Part shown: positions 1 through 11,999 of the stretch, one piece after another
How positions within the stretch are numbered: position 1 is the first letter of the stretch
Layout of the letters: each line of letters begins with the position of its first letter
Translations under genes and position numbers: made by a program
The notes under the pieces: generated by a model
Seen by the model: the letters and a program-made list of their open reading frames with translations, nothing else
Databases searched by the model: none
Told to the model about the DNA's origin: nothing
Source: Deltaproteobacteria bacterium
Lineage (GTDB): Bacteria; Desulfobacterota; Desulfuromonadia; Geobacterales; Pseudopelobacteraceae
Reading direction: 5' to 3'
Length of the DNA stretch: 45,622 bases
NCBI GenBank assembly: GCA_021780495.1
Contig: JAJXYO010000039.1
Location: 1-45,622 of the forward strand

Positions 1-94
1 AGAGCTGAAAGAGCGGATACTTAAAGGAATTGCTGAAATCAATGAAGCACCAGTTCCATTTCGTTGGAAAAAATTCGATCTGGAACTGACCTGA
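1..94 (+). mobile_element. IS630-type transposase, C-terminal end (partial)
   Basis: An open frame runs in from the left edge (codons from base 2) and stops with TGA at 92-94, giving about 30 residues rich in charged and aromatic residues and ending in RWKKFDLELT. This tail resembles the C-termini of IS630-family transposases, the DDE enzymes that insert at TA dinucleotides. The catalytic domain lies outside the window, so the family call rests on recalled similarity of a short tail. The element ends less than 50 bp before the kup start, so its terminal inverted repeat should lie between about 95 and 135. I could not identify that repeat with confidence. Confidence 0.5.
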
Positions 95-142
95 TATGTA
101 ATGCTATTTATGAAACTAACTACTAGTTACCGGAGGCAATGC

Positions 143-1960
143 ATGAAACATGGCCAGCCCGACTCCTTCTGGGGCGGCATCATAAAATCTATGGGCCTGG
201 TGTTCGGAGACATCGGCACCAGCCCGATCTACACCCTGACCGTCATCATCGCCCTGACCAAGCCAACCCAGGAAAACGTTTTCGGCATCATCTCACTGAT
301 CGTCTGGACCCTGATGATCCTGGTCAACATCGAGTATGCCCTGCTGGCCATGAGCCTCTCCCGCAAAGGCGAAGGGGGCACCATTGTGCTGCGTGAGATC
401 CTGGTCCGCATGATCAAGCCGGGCAGACAGATGGTCTTCGTCTCCTTTCTATCCTATCTGGGGGTGGCATTACTGCTGGGCGACGGCGTCATTACCCCGG
501 CCATCTCGATCCTGTCGGCGGTGGAAGGGGCCCTGCTGATCCCCTCCCTGAGCGGACTTTCCCAGGGCGCCATCATCCTGATCGCCGCCATTATCGCAGT
601 TTGTCTGTTTGTCTTTCAGTTCAAGGGCACGGACAAGGTCGCCAATGCCTTCGGGCCGATCATGGTGGTCTGGTTCGCCTCCCTGACCCTTTCGGGCATT
701 ATCGCTCTGTACTCGTTCCCCGGCATCCTTGCGGCCATCAGCCCGCACTATGCCATTAAATTCCTGGTTCACAACGGCATGTCCGGTTTTTTCATCCTGT
801 CCGAGGTCATCCTCTGCGCCACCGGCGGCGAAGCGCTGTACGCCGATATGGGACACCTGGGGCGCAAGCCGGTCAAGCGGGCCTGGTATTTCGTCTTTGT
901 GGCCCTGGTGATCAACTATCTCGGCCAGGGAGCCTTTATCCTGACCCACCCGGATGCCAAGAACATCCTGTTCGGCATGGTTCAGTCCCAGTCGGCGACG
1001 CTCTACATACCGTTTCTGATCCTGACCGTCATGGCCACGGTCATAGCCTCGCAGGCCTTGATCAGCGGGGTCTTTTCGATTGTCTACCAGGGCATCACCA
1101 CCCGCATCCTGCCGCTCTTCAAGGTTGACTACACCTCGCACCAGCTTAAATCCCAGATATATATCGGCGCGGTCAATTGGATACTGCTGGCGCTGGTGAT
1201 CATGATCATGCTGATCTTCAAGAAATCCGAGAATCTGGCGGCGGCCTATGGTCTGGCGGTCACCGGAACCATGACCATTACCGGCATCATGATGGTCATG
1301 ATCTTTTCCAGAACCAGGAAGAAATGGAAGGTACCGGTGGCGCTTCTGGTGACAATCGTCGATGCCATATTCCTGATATCGAACCTGAACAAGCTACCGC
1401 ATGGCGGCTACTGGTCCCTGATCCTGGCCTCGATCCCGCTGTCGGCCATCCTGATCTGGACCAAGGGACAGCGGGCGCTGTACCTGGCCCTCAAACCGCT
1501 CGATCTGGAAACCTACCTGATAAGCTATGAGCAGATCTACAAAAAGGGACATATCGCCGGAACCGGTCTGTTCTTTGTCAAGGAGTGGAACACCATTCCC
1601 CCTTACCTGGTACACTGCACTATCCGCAGCAACATCATCTACGAGCGCAACGTGCTGATTTCCATCGTGCGCACCGACGACCCCTACGGCTTGGAGAGCA
1701 GCATTACAGCCGCCCTGGGAACCGGGCTGGATGCGTTTGAGATCAGGGCCGGTTATATGGAGATATTTGATATCGAGCAGTTGCTCAAGGATAACGGTAT
1801 CGTGGAGAAGGTCATTTTCTACGGCATTGAGGACATCGCCACCGGCAACCCGGCCTGGAAGGTTTTTTCAACCCTCAAAAAGCTGACCCCCAACTTCGTG
1901 CAGTTCAACAAGCTCCCGGCCGCCAAGCTGCAAGGAGTGGTAACCAGGGTGGAGATGTAA
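143..1960 (+). CDS. kup: Kup-family low-affinity K+ uptake transporter
   Basis: Kup/HAK/KT proteins import K+ across the inner membrane, probably with protons. The N-terminus carries the family signature GDIGTSPIYT. About 12 hydrophobic segments follow, then a soluble C-terminal region of roughly 150 residues, as in the family. The frame is open from 101, but ATG 143 is preceded by GGAGG at 132-136 with good spacing and starts just ahead of the conserved region, so I chose it (605 aa, close to the usual 620-630). The TAA stop shares one base with the ATG of the following exchanger gene (TAATG), so the two are translationally coupled. A transposase end lies about 50 bp upstream, so the native promoter may have been displaced. 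Identity is secure; the transported ion is inferred from the family. Confidence 0.93.
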   Translation: MKHGQPDSFWGGIIKSMGLVFGDIGTSPIYTLTVIIALTKPTQENVFGIISLIVWTLMILVNIEYALLAMSLSRKGEGGTIVLREILVRMIKPGRQMVFVSFLSYLGVALLLGDGVITPAISILSAVEGALLIPSLSGLSQGAIILIAAIIAVCLFVFQFKGTDKVANAFGPIMVVWFASLTLSGIIALYSFPGILAAISPHYAIKFLVHNGMSGFFILSEVILCATGGEALYADMGHLGRKPVKRAWYFVFVALVINYLGQGAFILTHPDAKNILFGMVQSQSATLYIPFLILTVMATVIASQALISGVFSIVYQGITTRILPLFKVDYTSHQLKSQIYIGAVNWILLALVIMIMLIFKKSENLAAAYGLAVTGTMTITGIMMVMIFSRTRKKWKVPVALLVTIVDAIFLISNLNKLPHGGYWSLILASIPLSAILIWTKGQRALYLALKPLDLETYLISYEQIYKKGHIAGTGLFFVKEWNTIPPYLVHCTIRSNIIYERNVLISIVRTDDPYGLESSITAALGTGLDAFEIRAGYMEIFDIEQLLKDNGIVEKVIFYGIEDIATGNPAWKVFSTLKKLTPNFVQFNKLPAAKLQGVVTRVEM

Positions 1961-2976
1961 TGGTCAACTGGATTGTGCTGATTGTCGCCCTGGGGATCAT
2001 TCTGCTGGGCGCGACGGTCTTCACCAACGGACTGGAATGGTTCGGCAAGAAGATGAAGCTCTCGGACGGCGCGGTCGGCAGCGTTTTTGCCGCAATCGGC
2101 ACCGCTCTGCCCGAGACGCTGGTCCCGATCGTGGCCATCTTGTTCGGCACGCCAGAGGCGGGACACAAGATCGGCGTCGGCGCAATCATCGGCGCCCCGT
2201 TCATGCTCGGCACACTGGCCTTCTTTATCAGCGGGCTGGCGGTGATCCGGAACAGGAAGAAACGGGACGACTACCCGGTCATGCGGGTCGATACCATCGT
2301 CATGCGCCGCGACATGGAATACTTCCTGATACTGTACGCCGTGGCCATCGCCGCCACGTTCCTGGGCGGTCACCCGGTGATCAAGACCTTTATCGCCCTG
2401 TCACTGGTTTTGACCTACGGCGGCTATGTACTGAAAACCCTCAAAGGGGGCGGCGAACCGGAAGCGCATGAGATCGAGGAATCGGAGATCGATCCCTGCT
2501 ACTTCGCCCCCAGGTCCCACGATCCCCATATGGCGGTTATCGGCTTTCAGGTATTGAGCTCACTGCTGCTGATCGTATGGGGTTCCTATATCTTTGTGGA
2601 AAAGGTGCAGATCATTTCCGTGCTGATGGGCATATCGCCGTTCATCCTGGCTATGATCATCGCGCCGATTGCAACGGAATTGCCGGAGAAGTTCAACAGC
2701 GTCATCTGGATCAACAAGGGCAAGGATACCCTGGCGATCGGCAATGTCACCGGCGCCATGGTCTTCCAAGGCTCGATCATTACCGCCATCGGCATCATCA
2801 TGACCGACTGGCAACTCAACACGGCTGCCCTGCTGACCGTGGCCCTGACCTTCGCCTCGGTCGGCCTGGCCTATCTGCAGATCCGCTGGAAAAAGCACCT
2901 GACACCGGGGACTCTGCTGGCGGGAGGGGTGTTCTACTTCGCCTTCCTGGTGCTGATCGTCACGGGGATAATCTGA
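1960..2976 (+). CDS. Sodium/calcium exchanger family (CaCA) membrane protein
   Basis: This 338-aa, almost wholly hydrophobic protein has two related halves typical of the Ca2+/cation antiporter superfamily. The first alpha-repeat near residues 30-65 contains GTALPETL, and the second near 225-270 contains APIATELPEKFN followed by GNVTGAMVFQGS; the acidic residue after Pro in each is the expected ion ligand. A charged loop (about residues 165-185) separates the halves. It starts inside the kup stop codon (TAATG), so K+ uptake and cation exchange are likely coexpressed. Its 3' end overlaps the convergent radical SAM gene by 17 bp. Whether it moves Ca2+ or another cation cannot be read from the sequence. 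Confidence 0.87.
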   Translation: MVNWIVLIVALGIILLGATVFTNGLEWFGKKMKLSDGAVGSVFAAIGTALPETLVPIVAILFGTPEAGHKIGVGAIIGAPFMLGTLAFFISGLAVIRNRKKRDDYPVMRVDTIVMRRDMEYFLILYAVAIAATFLGGHPVIKTFIALSLVLTYGGYVLKTLKGGGEPEAHEIEESEIDPCYFAPRSHDPHMAVIGFQVLSSLLLIVWGSYIFVEKVQIISVLMGISPFILAMIIAPIATELPEKFNSVIWINKGKDTLAIGNVTGAMVFQGSIITAIGIIMTDWQLNTAALLTVALTFASVGLAYLQIRWKKHLTPGTLLAGGVFYFAFLVLIVTGII

Positions 2977-3880
2977 TTCCCTGGTGCGTTCCGCGCCGCT
3001 CCAACTCGGCGTCGATCAGATTGAGGATCTCGAATTTCTTCAGCGACCATAACGGCGCTACCAGGTTATCGTGGCCGCCGTCACCGGTCAGGCGGTGGAT
3101 CAGGATACGCGCATCCAGCCGTTCTAGGAAATCACAGACCATTCCGGCGTACTCATCGCGCTCCAGCACCTGCAGCTCGCCTCGCCCGTACATCTCTGCC
3201 AGCACCGTCCCCTTCATCACATGCAGCAGGTGCAGCTTGACGCCATCCACCCTAAGCCGGTTCAACTCTCCTGCCATGGCCAGCATCTCCTCCCCTGTTT
3301 CGCCCGGCAGGCCGAGGATGACATGGGCACAGACCCGCAGGCCCCGTGCCTTGGCACGTTCAATGGCATCCACGGAACAGCCGTAGTCATGACGGCGATG
3401 GATGAATGCCAGGGTCCGGTCATGAATGGATTGAACCCCCAGCTCAAGCCAGAGATAGGTCTGAAGGGAGAGGTCCCGGAGATAATCGAGAACCTCATCG
3501 GGAAGACAGTCCGGGCGGGTGGCGATAATCAAACCTACGACGTCTGGTACTGTCAGGGCCTCTGCATAGAGCGTCTTTAGGTGTGCAAGCGGGGCGTGGG
3601 TATTGGAATAGGCCTGGAAATAGGCAATGAAGCGCTCGGCCTTGTACTTGCGCCGCATGACCTCCTTGCCGTCTTCGATCTGCCCGGCTACTGCCAGATC
3701 ACGGGGGATGCCATGGGAACCGGAGCCGTGGCCGCCGCAGAAGATACAGCCTTGGGTATCCAGCGTACCGTCCCGGTTGGGGCAACTGAAGCCGGCATCG
3801 ACCGAGATGCGCTGCACCCGGCAGCCGAAGAGCCGTTTCAGTTCTTCTGAAAATGCGTTGTAGCGCTTGGCCCGTGACAT
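2960..3880 (-). CDS. TIGR01212/YhcC-like radical SAM protein
   Basis: Predicted radical SAM enzyme of 306 aa. The N-terminal motif CPNRDGTLDTQGCIFC gives the unusual wide spacing (C-x11-C-x2-C) seen in YhcC-type proteins instead of CX3CX2C. The core continues with LGVQSIHDRTLAFIHRRHD and a glycine-rich strand HVILGLPGETGEEM, both typical of the oxygen-independent coproporphyrinogen oxidase/Elp3-like fold. The frame opens with TTG at 3883, but ATG 3880 is the more likely start. The reaction is unknown for this family. It lies 97 bp downstream of the methyltransferase on the same strand, so cotranscription is possible. The last 17 bp overlap the end of the exchanger gene. Confidence 0.86.
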   Translation of the reverse strand: MSRAKRYNAFSEELKRLFGCRVQRISVDAGFSCPNRDGTLDTQGCIFCGGHGSGSHGIPRDLAVAGQIEDGKEVMRRKYKAERFIAYFQAYSNTHAPLAHLKTLYAEALTVPDVVGLIIATRPDCLPDEVLDYLRDLSLQTYLWLELGVQSIHDRTLAFIHRRHDYGCSVDAIERAKARGLRVCAHVILGLPGETGEEMLAMAGELNRLRVDGVKLHLLHVMKGTVLAEMYGRGELQVLERDEYAGMVCDFLERLDARILIHRLTGDGGHDNLVAPLWSLKKFEILNLIDAELERRGTHQGIRLSP

Positions 3881-3977
3881 CAATGACCTATATTCCGGTA
3901 AACGGGCGGTATAGCAGTTTCACAGAGGGCTGATGATATCATTGAAAACCTGATGTTCCATAACATGTATCCAGACC

Positions 3978-4979
3978 TTACATCTTACAGCCGCGAATCA
4001 CACCGGAACCATTGGGAAGTTCCAGCGCAAGCCTGTGTACCTCTGTCAGTCCCGCCTCCGTCATCATGGCGAACAGCTCACGTTCGGAATAGGCCTGCCC
4101 CGATTCGGTTCCGAGCAGCATATTGAGTGAAAAGAGCGCCGGGAAGAGTGGCCCGTCCTTGGCATCATCCAGGATAAATTCCTGCAGCAACAACATTCCG
4201 CCCGGCTTGAGAGCCGCAGCCGCCGTGCGCAGAAGCGCTCTACAGGCGGCGGGGCCATCGGCATGGAGGATATGGGACAGCCAGGCTACATCAAACCCTG
4301 CCGGAACCGGGTCAACATGGTAATCACCGGCTGCAAAGCTGATTCGCCCTGAGAGATCAAAGCGTTCAATGGTACTCTCGGCAAAGATCCGCGTGGTAGG
4401 CAGGTCGTACACGACGGCCGTCAGGTCCGGGTTGGCGAGGCAGAAATGGATGGCATAGCTGCCGGGTCCTCCACCAAGATCCAACAGCCGCCGGCTGCCG
4501 GACAGCTCGATAGCGTGGGCGATACGGGGCGCCAGCTGGCTGGCCAGATTGAACATCCCCATCAGGAAGCTTTCCCTGACACTCTCGTCATCGCCGTGTG
4601 CAACCCGCTCACGGATAGGTCCGCCACTCTGTACCGACTCATGAAGCCGCGCCCAGCCGGCCATCAGGTGATGATGATGCAGGAGGATGTGCCCCATGTA
4701 ACCGGGAGAGGTTTGGGAGAGATTTGCGGCTGCAAACTCCGTCGAGATATAGGTATGATCCCGTTTTTCCAACAGGCCGAGTGCGGTCAGGGCATCCAGC
4801 AACATGGCAGTGCCGCGCTGGTCGCTGTCCCGCAGCTGCGCGACCTCCGCAGCTGAACGTGGCGTACCATCCAGCACGCTGAAGACATCCAGCTTCACGC
4901 CGGCATGCAGTGCGCAGGTACTCCAGTAGCCTCCTGACAGTTGCAGCAGATCGGGTATGGTCCATTCGGTCGTTGTCAT
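3978..4979 (-). CDS. SAM-dependent O-methyltransferase (Methyltransf_2-like, winged-helix N-terminus)
   Basis: A 333-aa protein with two regions. Residues about 10-95 form a helical/winged-helix dimerisation module (YWSTCALHAGVKLDVFSVLDG), and a class I methyltransferase fold follows with motif I LLDLGGGPGSYAIHF near residue 165. A later segment, LKPGGMLLLQEFILDD, matches the post-motif strand of small-molecule O-methyltransferases such as hydroxyneurosporene and acetylserotonin methyltransferases. Start ATG 4979 is set by a strong GGAGGTGAT just upstream; the frame is open to 5048, but that part runs back towards the ATP operon terminator. The substrate cannot be inferred from the neighbours (ATP synthase upstream, radical SAM downstream). 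Confidence 0.84.
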   Translation of the reverse strand: MTTTEWTIPDLLQLSGGYWSTCALHAGVKLDVFSVLDGTPRSAAEVAQLRDSDQRGTAMLLDALTALGLLEKRDHTYISTEFAAANLSQTSPGYMGHILLHHHHLMAGWARLHESVQSGGPIRERVAHGDDESVRESFLMGMFNLASQLAPRIAHAIELSGSRRLLDLGGGPGSYAIHFCLANPDLTAVVYDLPTTRIFAESTIERFDLSGRISFAAGDYHVDPVPAGFDVAWLSHILHADGPAACRALLRTAAAALKPGGMLLLQEFILDDAKDGPLFPALFSLNMLLGTESGQAYSERELFAMMTEAGLTEVHRLALELPNGSGVIRGCKM

Positions 4980-5030
4980 ATCATCACCTCCTGCACAGAG
5001 TGAATTGTGCCTGTTATGTTGGCCTGCTAC

Positions 5031-5059
5031 AAACAAAAAGAGCGGCATCGCTGCCGCTC
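5031..5059 (-). terminator. Rho-independent terminator of the ATP synthase operon
   Basis: Perfect 8-bp inverted repeat, gagcggca (5040-5047) and tgccgctc (5052-5059), with a 4-nt loop. On the minus strand it is followed by a T-rich run (5039-5031, CTTTTTGTTT when read with the stem end). It lies 22 bp after the atpC stop and before the methyltransferase ribosome-binding site, so it should end the seven-gene ATP transcript. Confidence 0.85.
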
Positions 5060-5081
5060 CAGATACTGTATGATGATTAAA

Positions 5082-5498
5082 CTATTTCCTGACGGCCTTA
5101 CCGGCCACCTGCATTCGAATGACTGCCCGCTCAAGGGCCGCTTCGTAGACCTTATGCTGCTTATCCTCGGGGGTCAGCTTTTTGAGAGCTTCTTCTGCCC
5201 TGCCAAGGGCAGCCTTGGCACGCTCCACGTCGATCTGGTCGGACGCCTCGGCGGTTTCGACCAGAACGATAATCTTGTCGTCCTGGATTTCGAAATAACC
5301 CCAGTTGAGCGCCATATGCTCGGTGATGCCGTTATTCTTGTAGGCCAGCTCGCCGATCCGGAGCGAGGTCAGAAAAGGTGCATGACCCGGAAGAACACCG
5401 AACTCGCCGATTTTACCGGTGGCGGTGACTTCTTCCACCTCCATATCCAGAACCTTGCTATAGGGTGTGACTATTTCGAGCTTCATCTTTTCAGCCAT
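5082..5498 (-). CDS. atpC: ATP synthase F1 epsilon subunit
   Basis: Epsilon subunit of F1 (138 aa, normal length). It is part of the central stalk, binds gamma and regulates ATP hydrolysis. The N-terminal beta-sandwich is evident (KLEIVTPYSKVLD, IGEFGVLPGHAPFLTSLRIGEL), followed by a two-helix C-terminus rich in Ala, Glu and Lys (AKAALGRAEEALKKLTPEDK). It is the last gene of the ATP operon, 40 bp after atpD, and is followed by a terminator. The start at MAEKMKLEIV fits the family. Confidence 0.95.
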   Translation of the reverse strand: MAEKMKLEIVTPYSKVLDMEVEEVTATGKIGEFGVLPGHAPFLTSLRIGELAYKNNGITEHMALNWGYFEIQDDKIIVLVETAEASDQIDVERAKAALGRAEEALKKLTPEDKQHKVYEAALERAVIRMQVAGKAVRK

Positions 5499-5538
5499 AT
5501 ATCATTCCTTGAATGGGATATGCTCCCGTAAGGTTATT

Positions 5539-6984
<1,446 letters not shown>

Positions 6985-7009
6985 TCATATAGTGTTTCGT
7001 AATAGTGGA

Positions 7010-7876
<867 letters not shown>

Positions 7877-7894
7877 AGCTCAAACCGTCCTTGT

Positions 7895-9403
<1,509 letters not shown>

Positions 9404-9411
9404 GGAAGAAT

Positions 9412-9954
9412 TTACCCCTTCTGTAATATATCTTGAATCCGTTTAAGCTGAGTCTTTACACTGCTGTCAAATGCTGTATCGCCGATCTGTGTGACCACGC
9501 CGCCTAAAAGACTCTGGTCGACGGTGACCTGCGGGATGACCTTTTTACCGCTTTTCTTTTCCAGCGCACTCTGAATGGATGCCACCTGACCAGCATCCAG
9601 CGCAAAGGCTGTTTTGATAATGGGCCGGATGATTCCGGATTGCTCGTCGGCCAGCGTCTCGTAGGTATGGACAATCTGGTCAAGAAAAGCCACACGGTTT
9701 TTGTCCACCAGCAGCAGCAGGAAGTTGCCGACCAGCTCTGAACATTGCGACTTGGCGATGAGATCCTTCATGATCTCTTTTTTCTGTTCGGCAGTGTAGG
9801 CGGGATTGGCAAAAACAGCTTTCAGACCGGCATTGGCAGAAAAAACGCGCTCAATGGCTGTCAGCTCATCGCGAAAACGGTCAATCAGTCCGCCCTCGGA
9901 ACCTATCTGGACCAGCGCCTTGGCATAGCGCCGTGCTAACGTATTATTGATCAC
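9412..9954 (-). CDS. atpH: ATP synthase delta subunit
   Basis: Delta (OSCP-like) subunit, 180 aa, which clamps the top of F1 to the peripheral stalk. The N-terminus [21 protein letters not shown] and the C-terminal [23 protein letters not shown] are characteristic: the LLGGxxxxIGDxxxDxS strand precedes the final helix. The gene starts within the last codons of atpF (4-bp overlap at 9951-9954), so translation is coupled. Confidence 0.96.
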   Translation of the reverse strand: MINNTLARRYAKALVQIGSEGGLIDRFRDELTAIERVFSANAGLKAVFANPAYTAEQKKEIMKDLIAKSQCSELVGNFLLLLVDKNRVAFLDQIVHTYETLADEQSGIIRPIIKTAFALDAGQVASIQSALEKKSGKKVIPQVTVDQSLLGGVVTQIGDTAFDSSVKTQLKRIQDILQKG

Positions 9955-10562
9955 TGGATCTGTACCACCTTGTCAAGATATTCACCGACAAATCGGTCGT
10001 GGTCGGCCTTCTGTATGGCGCCGGTCAGTTTGCCGGTGGCAATGTCAACTGCCAGTCGAGCTGCCTCGGCACGCAGCTCGGCGCGAGCCTTGACCGTTTC
10101 CTGCTCGGCTGACTGGACCGCCTGGGCAGCGATCTTCTGAGCAGCGATCCTGGCCTCGGCAATGATGCGTTCCTTTTCCTGTTCGCCCTCGCGGATAATG
10201 GCCGCCTGAAGATCGTCGATCTCTTTCGTGGCCTGATCAAGCTTGCCGGTATATTCAGCCAGCTTGGCTTCTGCGGCAGCCCGGCCGTCCTGGGCATCCT
10301 TCAGATCCTTTTCGATCTGAGCCTGACGGGCTGCTAGCGAGCCCTTGACATCAGCCTTTTTCAGGGCAAAAACAAGTATCCCAAGCAGAACGACAAAGTT
10401 AAGTACGCGCCAGCCAAGATCTTTCAGCTGGGCGCCCTTATCAACGTGGTGCGCGCCTTCGCCGCCTTCGTTGGCAAAACCAACCGATGCCACCAGCACA
10501 AGAGCGGCAATACAGGTCAGCGAGAAAACGATTTTTTTGGTGCGATCGGATACCTTCAGCAT
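9951..10562 (-). CDS. atpF: ATP synthase F0 subunit b (with N-terminal extension)
   Basis: Peripheral-stalk b subunit of 203 aa. The first hydrophobic stretch (about residues 10-29, ending in SVGFANEGGE) looks like a signal sequence. A second one (about 50-68, WRVLNFVVLLGILVFAL) is the usual membrane anchor. A long charged, Ala-rich helix (70-200) then forms the stalk coiled-coil. Compared with the roughly 156-aa E. coli b subunit it has about 40 extra N-terminal residues; whether these are cleaved is not known from sequence. It is 2 bp downstream of the b' gene, and together they would give a heterodimeric stalk. Confidence 0.93.
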   Translation of the reverse strand: MLKVSDRTKKIVFSLTCIAALVLVASVGFANEGGEGAHHVDKGAQLKDLGWRVLNFVVLLGILVFALKKADVKGSLAARQAQIEKDLKDAQDGRAAAEAKLAEYTGKLDQATKEIDDLQAAIIREGEQEKERIIAEARIAAQKIAAQAVQSAEQETVKARAELRAEAARLAVDIATGKLTGAIQKADHDRFVGEYLDKVVQIQ

Positions 10563-10564
10563 GG

Positions 10565-10990
10565 TTACAGGCTCCTCCCCAGGATTTTTTCACAGATGTC
10601 GCCGGAAAGGAGTTCAGCTTGTTGCTTCAGCAGGACCCTGGCATCAGCCGCCTCTTTGGCCACACGGTCACGGATCGTACCGAGCGAAGCGGTCGCCTCT
10701 GTGCGGGCTTTTTCCAGCAGGGAGGTCTCTTCAACCTGCGCCTGTTTGAGGGACTCGGCCCGGCGTCCGGTCGCTTCAGCCTTGGCATCACGCAGCCTGA
10801 CCTCGTACAGAGCCATTTTTTCCTGTACCTCAAGATCGACAGCCGCCGCCTTGTCACGGGCACCGTCAACGACCTGACGACGATCAGCCAGCACCTTGCG
10901 GATCGGCTTGTAAAGGAAGATGTTGAGGACGAGGACGAGAATCCCGAAGTTAACTACCTGTACGAAAAATGCATAATTTAATTCAATCAC
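10565..10990 (-). CDS. ATP synthase F0 subunit b' (second b-type subunit)
   Basis: 141-aa b-type stator subunit and first gene of the operon. A single N-terminal membrane helix (FFVQVVNFGILVLVLNIFLY) is followed by KPIRKVLADRR, the conserved elbow of b/b' subunits, and an almost continuous charged helix to the C-terminus. No signal-like extension is present, unlike the following b gene. Two different b genes imply a b/b' heterodimer, as in cyanobacteria and chloroplasts. A TTGACA promoter lies about 90 bp upstream. Confidence 0.92.
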   Translation of the reverse strand: MIELNYAFFVQVVNFGILVLVLNIFLYKPIRKVLADRRQVVDGARDKAAAVDLEVQEKMALYEVRLRDAKAEATGRRAESLKQAQVEETSLLEKARTEATASLGTIRDRVAKEAADARVLLKQQAELLSGDICEKILGRSL

Positions 10991-11056
10991 GACCTACCCC
11001 TTGCAGGTATGCTGAGTTGTATACTGTATCCCAGATACGGGCGTAAAACAGTGGTT

Positions 11057-11085
11057 AGCTATCACGGTTGCATCGACTGTGTCAA
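11057..11085 (-). promoter_or_regulatory. Putative sigma-70 promoter of the ATP synthase operon
   Basis: On the minus strand a perfect -35 TTGACA (11085-11080) is followed after 17 bp by ATAGCT (11062-11057), a poor match to TATAAT. It lies between the parB stop and the b' start, about 70 bp before the latter. The -35 is convincing and the -10 weak, so the ATP genes could also receive read-through from parAB. Confidence 0.4.
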
Positions 11086-11141
11086 GTAATTTTCAAATTT
11101 TTGTATACTTTATTTTCCCCAAAAGCTGTCGCGAATCCCTG

Positions 11142-11999
11142 TCAAATGTCGAGCAGATCGATGATGCGGGTCAATTCGTCCGAATCGCTGAAATGTATCT
11201 CCAGCCGGCCACCCTTTGTCCCGACCCGGCGAATGGCGACCCGTGACTGAAAACGTTTTTGAAGCTGTTCTTCAAGGGAACTCATCAGCAGGTCCGGCTG
11301 CTGAGGCCGCTTGTGACTGGCTGAAGGGTTGGGATTGATCTTGAGCCGCCGCACCAAATCTTCCGTGGCCCGGACACTGAGCTGACGGTGCAGGATTTCG
11401 TGACGGGCCTTTTCGATCAGATCCGGACTCTCCAGGGCCAGCAGGGCTCGGGCATGCCCCATGGAGAGCCGTTCTTCGACGATGTCGTGCTGAATCGCAT
11501 CGGGCAGTTTGAGCAGCCGCAGGGCGTTGGTTACCGTCGTACGATTCTTGCCGACCCGCTTGGCAACGTCCTCCTGGGAGATGTTAAAATGTTCCACCAG
11601 TGAGCGATAGGCGTGGGCCTCCTCGATTGCGTTCAAATCCTGGCGCTGAATGTTCTCTATCAGCGCCAATTCCATGACCGCATCGTCACTGGCTTCGCGG
11701 ATGACCACCGGCACCTCGTGCAGACCGGCCTTCTGGGATGCCCGCCAGCGGCGCTCACCGGCAATGATCTCGTAAAAGCCGTCCTTCTTGGTCACCACCA
11801 GCGGCTGAATGATCCCTTTCTCGCGAATCGAGGCAGCCAGCTCCTCCAGCTTTTCGGGGGCAAAATGCTTGCGCGGCTGGTTCCGGTTGGGCCGGATCTG
11901 CTCAATGGGACACACGAAATAGGCTCTATTGTCGTCGTTCGTCTCCGTTGCCTGCAGGAGCGCGGCCATTCCTCTGCCGAGGCCACCTATTTTAGCCAT
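11142..11999 (-). CDS. parB: ParB chromosome-partitioning protein (CTPase/centromere binding)
   Basis: ParB loads at parS centromere sites near the origin, spreads as a CTP-dependent clamp and is moved by ParA. The protein has 285 aa from ATG 11999. The N-terminus LGRGMAALL interacts with ParA. The CTP-binding motif GERRWRA is near residue 80, followed by ENIQRQDLN, and a helix-turn-helix (ISQEDVAKRVGKNRTTVTNALRLLKLP) spans about 135-160. A C-terminal dimerisation domain completes it. The frame is open to 12209, but GGGAGGCAGCC just before 11999 and the conserved MAKIGGLGRG sequence fix the start. It overlaps parA by 8 bp. I found no consensus parS in the window. Confidence 0.96.
   Translation of the reverse strand: MAKIGGLGRGMAALLQATETNDDNRAYFVCPIEQIRPNRNQPRKHFAPEKLEELAASIREKGIIQPLVVTKKDGFYEIIAGERRWRASQKAGLHEVPVVIREASDDAVMELALIENIQRQDLNAIEEAHAYRSLVEHFNISQEDVAKRVGKNRTTVTNALRLLKLPDAIQHDIVEERLSMGHARALLALESPDLIEKARHEILHRQLSVRATEDLVRRLKINPNPSASHKRPQQPDLLMSSLEEQLQKRFQSRVAIRRVGTKGGRLEIHFSDSDELTRIIDLLDI

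Noticed and set aside
470-1141. Long minus-strand ORF of 223 codons opposite kup
   Set aside because: It is antisense to a gene with clear family motifs; its product is Gly/Asp/Gln-rich with no recognisable domain, as expected for a shadow frame in GC-rich DNA.
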